DNA from: Stereum hirsutum FP-91666 SS1
Lineage: Eukaryota > Basidiomycota > Agaricomycetes > Russulales > Stereaceae
DNA length: 64,000 bases
Assembly: GCF_000264905.1 (NCBI RefSeq)
Contig: NW_006763149.1
Coordinates: forward strand, 259,634-323,633
Direction: 5' to 3'
Position numbers and translations under genes: made by a program. This document shows positions 57,837 through 64,000 of this stretch, one piece after another (position 1 is the stretch's first letter; every line of letters begins with the position of its first letter). The notes beneath the pieces were generated by a model. The model was not told the DNA's origin. It saw only the letters and a list, made by a program, of their open reading frames with translations, and did not search any database.

Positions 57837-59245
57837 CTACTTCTGCCTCTTGTAAATCTTGCCCAAGAAGCTCGTGAAGACCTCCCTCCTCAACACCGCA
57901 TCACCCTTCTCGCTCTTGATCTCCGGCACAGCTTGAATCATCCCGTTCAACTTCTCGTACATCGCGGCCTCGTACTCCTCATACTTCTGCCTCACGCCAA
58001 CCTCCTCAAAGACCACCTTCACCTTCCTCTCGCACTCTGGGTTCTTCCGTCCGTAGTTCGTGTCGAGGATGGCGCGCTGGGCGGGGGTCGCGAGCGCGAG
58101 CGCGGTGTTGATGCACCACGAGCACTTGTTATCGAGGATATCCGTGCCAACCTTGCCGATCTGCTCAGGCGTGCCCGAGAAATCGAGGAAATCGTCCTGG
58201 ACCTGGAAATACTCGCCCAGCGGGAGCAAAATCGACAGCGCGATCTTGTACGGGTCCTGGTCTGCGGCCTTCGCCGGTGTGCCAGTGGCAGCAGGCGATC
58301 CGTTCTCGGACACAGGTGTGAGTGGTGATGAAGGTGCAGCGGCAGGTTCAAGAGGGGACGAAGTCGACGGGATCTTGCACATGTACATGGCGGCGGCAAC
58401 GGGGAGGTAGAAAGAGTAAAAGGCGGTCTTGTAGATCACGATGAGACTGTGTCGTTCGAGGCTGAATTTGCTGAGGTCGACTTTGTTGACGGGGGCGGTG
58501 ATGAGGTCGATGAGCTGGCCCATCTCGGTCATGTAGGAGACGTCGTGGAACATCTCGAGGAGGTCGGTGTAGTAGCTCTCGCCCTTGAAGTGCATGCGGA
58601 GCATTTGGTAGATCGCGCCTTCGAGGAGCAAGGCGTCGTTGATGGCGATGGTGCCGACACCGTCGACGCGGTACCAACATGGTTGGCCACGACGGATGAT
58701 GGAGTCGTCCATGAGATCATCGGAGACGAGGAAATATGATTGAAGCTGTTGTGGGAAACGAATAGGTTCAGAACTCGGATATAAGGACGAATGGGGAGCA
58801 TGACCGTGGACGAATGTGAAAATATCTTCTTCTCCAGCCCCTGCTAGACATGCAAACGAACTCCGAGGTAGGAAACTCACGAATTCAATTGCCCATCCGA
58901 GAACAGCAGCTTTGAGGTACTCATCGTCCGACAGTTCACGGCCCTTGATGATCTGAACGGTGTCGATAACACTCATACCACGGTTGAGCTTTCCACCGGG
59001 AACATTGTAATCCAAGTTCTACGAGACGGGAACATGACCAGGGTAAGGATATCATTCTATGAAGGTCGAGGAAGACATGGTGGTAAATAACATACGGCGG
59101 TGTACCAGTCGACGGCATCCTGCGGCATACCATGCGACTTGAAGTGCTCAATGAGTTCATTCTTGATAATGTTGTACGCTCCAGTGAAGCGATCCCTTGC
59201 AGCCTTCTTCAAGGCCTCCTTGCCTGGCGCGGTAGTAGAAGACAT
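57837..59245 (-). CDS. ERG20: Farnesyl diphosphate synthase
   Basis: Cytosolic prenyltransferase joining isopentenyl diphosphate to DMAPP and GPP, giving farnesyl diphosphate for sterols and other terpenoids. It starts at 59245 (MSSTTAPGKEALKKAARDRF). Short introns fall after DAVDWYTA and inside the helix before the first Asp-rich motif (an in-frame 63-75 nt stretch near 58755-58870 reads as a non-conserved insert and is an intron). Key motifs are GKLNRG, the first aspartate-rich FLVSDDLMDDSIIRRG, MGQLIDLITAP, the second aspartate-rich QVQDDFLD and GTDILDNKCSW. The end is FTSFLGKIYKRQK with stop at 57837. Between MYMCKI and DPYKIALSILLPLGEY there is an extra Pro/Ser/Ala-rich loop of about 40 residues. 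All catalytic residues are present. Confidence 0.95.
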
Positions 59246-60731
59246 GGTGAATATTGTTACGGGTAGATGGAGGAGGTATGGGTGGATGAATGGATAACGG
59301 AGAGATGGTGGTGGGTGGTAAGAGGATGGCAGCGGCTCAAGGGAGAAATATATGAAGATCGTTCGATAAATTCTTATTTACATACGCCGCTTCCTCTTCC
59401 CGCTCGTCTCCCGCCTTGTCCTCCGCAACGAACATCAAACCGCCGGCCTTCACGCCAGATTTCATAGGGTTTCATTTCGCTCTCCGCGCCTTCATCTGAA
59501 CTGAATCTGACCATCGCTCCGACCCCGTTCGCATTTGTTTCTCCTTCAATTTAACCTCCATTTTTAGTGGTCTTTTTGTTTTCGTTATCGGCGCTTTCAC
59601 TGCGTGAGACACGCTTCATCTTGTTGACGTTCGACGTATGGAATCCGTTCCGCGTCCGTTCTAATACGTTTCACAGCGCTCTGTTCGACTCTGCATCGCT
59701 TGCGGCAGAATCAGCGGCCGTTGGCGATGGTATATCTTTCCCCATCGATATTCAACAAGTCTGCGAGAGGTCCCATCGCCATGCTATCATAAGGGCCTGT
59801 AGATCCGAACGCAGACGTCACAGAGCTTTTTGTTCATGCTCGTGCTCATCCTACTGGTCCTTGTTCTTCACGGCGCCTAACCGCTCTCAACCTAAACTCG
59901 AACATGTCCTTCTCCGAAGAGCGGTGATCCGCTTCTACTTATACTTGTTCGTTCCACCCACAACTCCGAACAATGCTGTGTCCGGACCTTCTGCCCCTGG
60001 ATGGATTCCAATCATCATGCATCTCTGTTCGCACCTGTGGTACGACTCGTCCACAAAGTCGCTTTGGGGCCTATTGCACACTGAGAATCAAAAACACGGC
60101 TGTTCGAACACTTGGATCAGTTGATTTTCATGAGACGTGTCTGACTCTCAGTTTTGTCTTGTGCAAGCGCCACACCGCAAACGGAACTTTACTTGACTCC
60201 CGGCGGGTGGAGAGCGTTGTCTGTTAGCCGCCGGAAGGCCGGTATTGTGTGGCCTGCTCGTCTCAGAAGTGCTGGCTCCTTTTGCTAAATACTTTGTTTG
60301 GCCACCTGGTGCGTTTTCGAACATGCGTGCTGCATGTTCAGACGGTTATGCTTAACGAAGCGCCCGCACCAAGGTTCACTCTTGTTCCTTCCTCGCTCAC
60401 GAAAGTCCTCCCGAACCAGTTACGCCAGCAAAGCAGATCGCAGTCGACCATCATCAGGAGGGAATGGCCGTTCGCATATCACGGCCTAAGGGCTGTGCCA
60501 ACATTGAGAGGAACAGAACTTCCATGTAGCACCGTGCGGCCGCAAGAGCCAATTGCAGCGCGATGCCATACTGGTCCACTGATACGGTACTGCAACAACC
60601 AACGGAGGACGCGCAAAGCTCACTGGTGCATTATTATTCGTCGGAAAGACTTCAGTCATGAAGTATATCCGGGTCCGAAAGACTTGAACAGATCGCATTG
60701 ATGCTCCGCGCTCTGTTGACCGTGTCTCAAG
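59246..60731. other. Intergenic region, no supportable gene
   Basis: About 1.5 kb between ERG20 and the carboxylesterase. The longest open frame, 59567-60124 (+), has 185 codons but no recognisable domain, and its composition is unlike neighbouring genes. Another, 60249-60701 (+), is equally unsupported. Confidence 0.4.
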
Positions 60732-63408
60732 TCAGTACGCAGTTGAACACCGATAAAACATCAATATGGATCCCGGAATTTGATGGGTACGCACCACATC
60801 GACTGGTCCGATCCAGTCCGCAGAAGGGATGTCCAAACCCTGCGCGAAATTGTCGCCCGCAAACTTGGGCCACGCAGGAATCGCTGTTCACGCCACACAC
60901 ACGCCACCACACACATCATGAAAGAGAAGCAAAAATGACCCGTCAGTATCTTCAAAGTCTAACAAAAGTAAATCGCAAGGGACAACTTCAGGACTTACTC
61001 GTATTCCCACCCACAACTCTCCCCTGCACGACACCCGGATCTCCCCCATTCACAAACGCCTCCCAATAAGCTCTCATCGCCTCACTCAACACCTTCTGCT
61101 CCCCCGTCAACTCCCACGGATCCGGACTCCAATTGAACAAATAATCCAACTCCCCCGAGTGGTACGCACCCGTATATTCCGGCGGTATGATGTCGGAGGG
61201 AGGATTGCCCCAATGATTGGAACGGTCTCGGAATTCGAAGGCGTAGACGGTCGTGTGTTGCGAGAGGGCTTGCCAGCCGAAGAGGTCACCACAGAGGGAG
61301 AGGACGCTGCCATATGCTGTTAGGGCTGCGGCCTGAAAAGAAAGTTAGCGATGAGCCGATCATTTTGTGTGTTTTGGGAAGAATGGAAGTGCAGAAAACG
61401 GGTGTGTTACTCGCCTCCGCGAGATTGAGGCTGAGCTGAGTATCGCCGGGCGGAAAAGCGGCATACACCAACGAGGCATTCACGCCGACTGGAAACAACG
61501 TCAATTATCTTCTTACCAGATTTTTAAGGTGAGGGCACGTACAAGTAGCTTCGAGCGTAGCGTTGTAGCTCTCGAGGGTTACATTTGCACCTGGACCGGC
61601 CGTGGTGGCACTCGCTATGAAGAGCGTGAATTCCTAGCCAGACAGGACCAAGTCATCACAAGAGGTGCGTCAGCTGAAAAGAAGAGAGTCGCGGAGACAA
61701 GGAAAAGGAATGCAAGGCAACTGACATCTCGATTGCCACCGATGAGCAACGGGACTTTGACGAACTCTCCAGTCGTGAAAGCTTCATTCGTCGACAATGG
61801 AACGACCACATCGCCGTATCCTGGGGCTACAAACCGACCATCCCCATACATTCTCGTTAGCCTCCAATTCTATTCCAACTGAACCAGAAAGCTGCGTTGT
61901 GCACGCACTGAAAGCAAATGAAGTCGACGCGTTCAAAACGTCTGCAGCACTAGCATTACGCAGACAAGCCACCAGCACCGACTCGTCCGTGCAGTTCAGG
62001 GCAGCTCCGAGGCCAGTCGTGATGTTGTAGGTACTGTTGACCGCTGGAAGATACGATTTAACGAGCAAGGGAGCAGCACTTTCGACGATTCCCTATGAAC
62101 CGGTCACGTCAGCGTCAACCAAGGGCTGTAAAAGGGGTCTGGAGGGCTACTTGGTGGTATAGACCTGCGCTGCTGGGTGAGGCGAGGTTCAATATGACGG
62201 ATATTCCTCCGGCTCTGTGTGCGAGAGTCTGGTAAGCCTGGGTGTCTTGTTAGATTTTGGATGCCAAAACGTACGATTCACCGCCAATGGTCACTCTGTT
62301 GGGATCACCACCGAAGGCAGCTGTGACGAGTATCGTACATCTAGTCAGGTCCTGGCGACGGAAAGACAATACACAGAGATAGGGAAACACACCGATATTA
62401 TCCTGGATCCATTGCATGGCCAACTGAGGACTTTTCATTACCGCATTGTACTATGTGCTTTATAGGGTTGGATGGCTGGCTTACCTGTTGATCTAGCATC
62501 GCGAAGTTGAATATATCGTCTTCGGATAGTTCGGGATAACCTAGGAAACCGAAGACGGATAGCCGATAGTTCGAGGTCACATAAATGAGGTTCCCTTCCA
62601 CGACTTGTTTTGTGGCGTTGAACCTAGGAGAGAAGATGAGAGACGGTTGGGTAGTGAGAAACTATCAAGATCACGTACTCGCTTGCATCTTGGACTGCGA
62701 ACTATCGCAGATTCAAAGTTAGTGTGCTTGGAGGCCTAAGTTCAAAAGACGAACATACGCCACCACCATGGATCCAGTTCTAGCGTGTCACAGTAAATAT
62801 ATGATCAACAAACAATGCAATGCAAGAGAGCTTACTACGACGGCCAAGCCAGTGCTGTTTTTTCCATCTTGTGGTATGGGAGTATACACATTCAAATACC
62901 TATTCCAACAACAGTTTTGATCAGAATGAGCCAAAAGCTTTACATCCAAAAAAAAAGCTGGGACATACAAGCAATCCTCGTCCGTCGACCCTGGCACAAG
63001 TGCACCGCTCTCAATCTGGGGGCATCGTCCTATAAAGTCGGTCGCATTATATGTGGCATTGAAAGGTGGCGCCTTCTGCGGTGCTTCCCATCTCAGGTCT
63101 CCAATAGGCGGACGTGCGAAGCTAAAGCAATATTTCCATTGAACAAAAAATAGAATTGAAGGAGGTGGCGAAGACGTACGGTATCCCTCGGTACACTCTG
63201 ACACCTTCTTCGTAATCTGTGTATCCCACTATTTCTCCCGCCTAGGTCCAAATATCACGAGTTCTTCAGTATAGGCATTGTGTTATGGGAAGTAGCGTAC
63301 CGTAGCATTAACTGCGGTACTTGGATCTGGAGCCCATCGCTTCACTACCTCGCAGGAGGCGCCACCCAACACTCCGAGGACAAGAGGCAAGTTCTGTAGC
63401 AACTTCAT
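60732..63408 (-). CDS. Secreted type-B carboxylesterase/lipase
   Basis: Predicted extracellular serine esterase of the alpha/beta-hydrolase fold (carboxylesterase type B). It starts at 63408 with a signal peptide (MKLLQNLPLVLGVLGGASC). Blocks in order are YRGIPFARPPIGDLRWEAP, DEDCLYLNVYTP, WIHGGAF (oxyanion hole), NYRLSVFGFLG, AMQWIQDNI, and the nucleophile elbow GGES-AGG, with the Ser codon split by an intron 62213-62269. Next come an acid region with LLIGGNRDE, and YHSGELDYLFNW supplying the catalytic His. The last exon, after gtaagt..gaacag, reads IPAWPKFAGDNFAQG and ends SILMFYRCSTAY at TGA 60732-60734. Many Asn-X-Ser/Thr sites fit secretion. About 540-560 residues over many exons, normal for the family. 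The substrate is unknown. Confidence 0.85.
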
Positions 63409-64000
63409 GGTTCGAGAAGGTCCAGTGAAGTGGAAGTTAGGGGCAAGAGCGAAGCGGTATATGTACTCCGTCGGTCTCGGTCATCTTGCATTTTTTGTGA
63501 CCTCTTGACCTATATTTCGAGCCTAATCGACTCAAATGACGACGTACATCATTTGATGGGTCAGGAGGATGGCCGTTCACGAGACGCAGGTTTGGAGGTG
63601 CCCCCGAGAACGATCCAGATGACAGTCTGAATTTGCAGCCAGTCCGGGGCGCGACAAAAGTTCAGCCTGAGTCGAGCCTCACGATGAGATGTTATAAGAA
63701 GCAGCAGGGAAAAATTCAGAATCAATACACTGAGGTTCAGCGTTCAACTTATACGGACGCGTGGTAGTCTTAGGGTAAATGGAGCTCGAGCTCAAAGATC
63801 TGATGACCATGCAGGCTACATTGTGACAGTCACTAGTCAGCGCCGCCGAGTAGAATCAGAGTACACAATCCTAAGAGAAAAAGGCAAGGATAATGTCGCA
63901 TTCAACAGGTCTTTGAGAGGCGTCATGTGCGAACTGAATGAGATGATGATGGTCAGGACGGCGATGTGGCGTCGGCGGAATGCTACAAAGTGGCGAGAAA
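63409..64000. other. Region upstream of the carboxylesterase, no gene seen
   Basis: About 590 bp to the window end. It contains the carboxylesterase promoter. No clear TATA box or open frame is recognised. Confidence 0.5.

Noticed and set aside
1..64000. CRISPR arrays, bacterial operons, prophage
   Set aside because: The window is eukaryotic with spliced genes. No spaced identical repeats of CRISPR type are present.

Overview
The window is nuclear DNA of a filamentous basidiomycete, most likely an Agaricomycete. Coding regions are cut by many short introns of about 50-70 nt with GT..AG ends. The protein set is typically fungal: a Lam16A-type GH16 glucanase, a membrane-anchored P450, Cch1 calcium channel, SulP sulfate permease, Use1 SNARE and an F-box/LRR protein. 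No species name can be given from sequence alone.

Layout: 1-1866 C-terminal half of translation factor eIF3a; 3510-5275 a secreted GH16 glucanase; 6039-7510 (-) a secreted SGNH/GDSL esterase; 8043-8116 tRNA-Ala(CGC); 8346-11200 SDA1; 11533-13238 a p47/Shp1-like Cdc48 cofactor; 13554-15727 (-) a SAM-dependent O-methyltransferase; 18169-20600 an MFS sugar transporter; 21610-22470 a low-complexity CATATG-rich repeat array, then a GATATC-palindrome cluster, leading into an orphan Cys-rich/acidic gene (22781-23644); 24225-26962 (-) a cytochrome P450; 28063-29876 (-) a broken F-box gene; 30358-31455 the KEOPS kinase BUD32; 32368-33870 a small secreted beta-rich protein; 35065-35790 (-) a tail-anchored hypothetical; 36504-45365 the four-repeat calcium channel CCH1; 46095-47874 (-) a second GH16 gene; 49666-52632 (-) a sulfate permease; 54796-55917 an MDR oxidoreductase; 56149-57487 (-) USE1; 57837-59245 (-) farnesyl diphosphate synthase; 60732-63408 (-) a secreted carboxylesterase.

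Most genes are independent housekeeping or secreted-enzyme genes and do not form an obvious pathway. The P450, O-methyltransferase, oxidoreductase and esterase are scattered among housekeeping genes, so I do not call a biosynthetic cluster. The strongest structural signal is an inverted segmental duplication of about 3.2 kb, with its GH16 gene and both flanks, at 2285-5515 and 45845-49165. The left copy is also bracketed by about 140-bp direct repeats. Other unusual items are two short inverted-repeat (MITE-like) elements, a 16-nt micro-exon that carries the catalytic serine of the GDSL esterase, and the repeat-rich promoter of the orphan gene. I did not find a clearly new multi-gene system.
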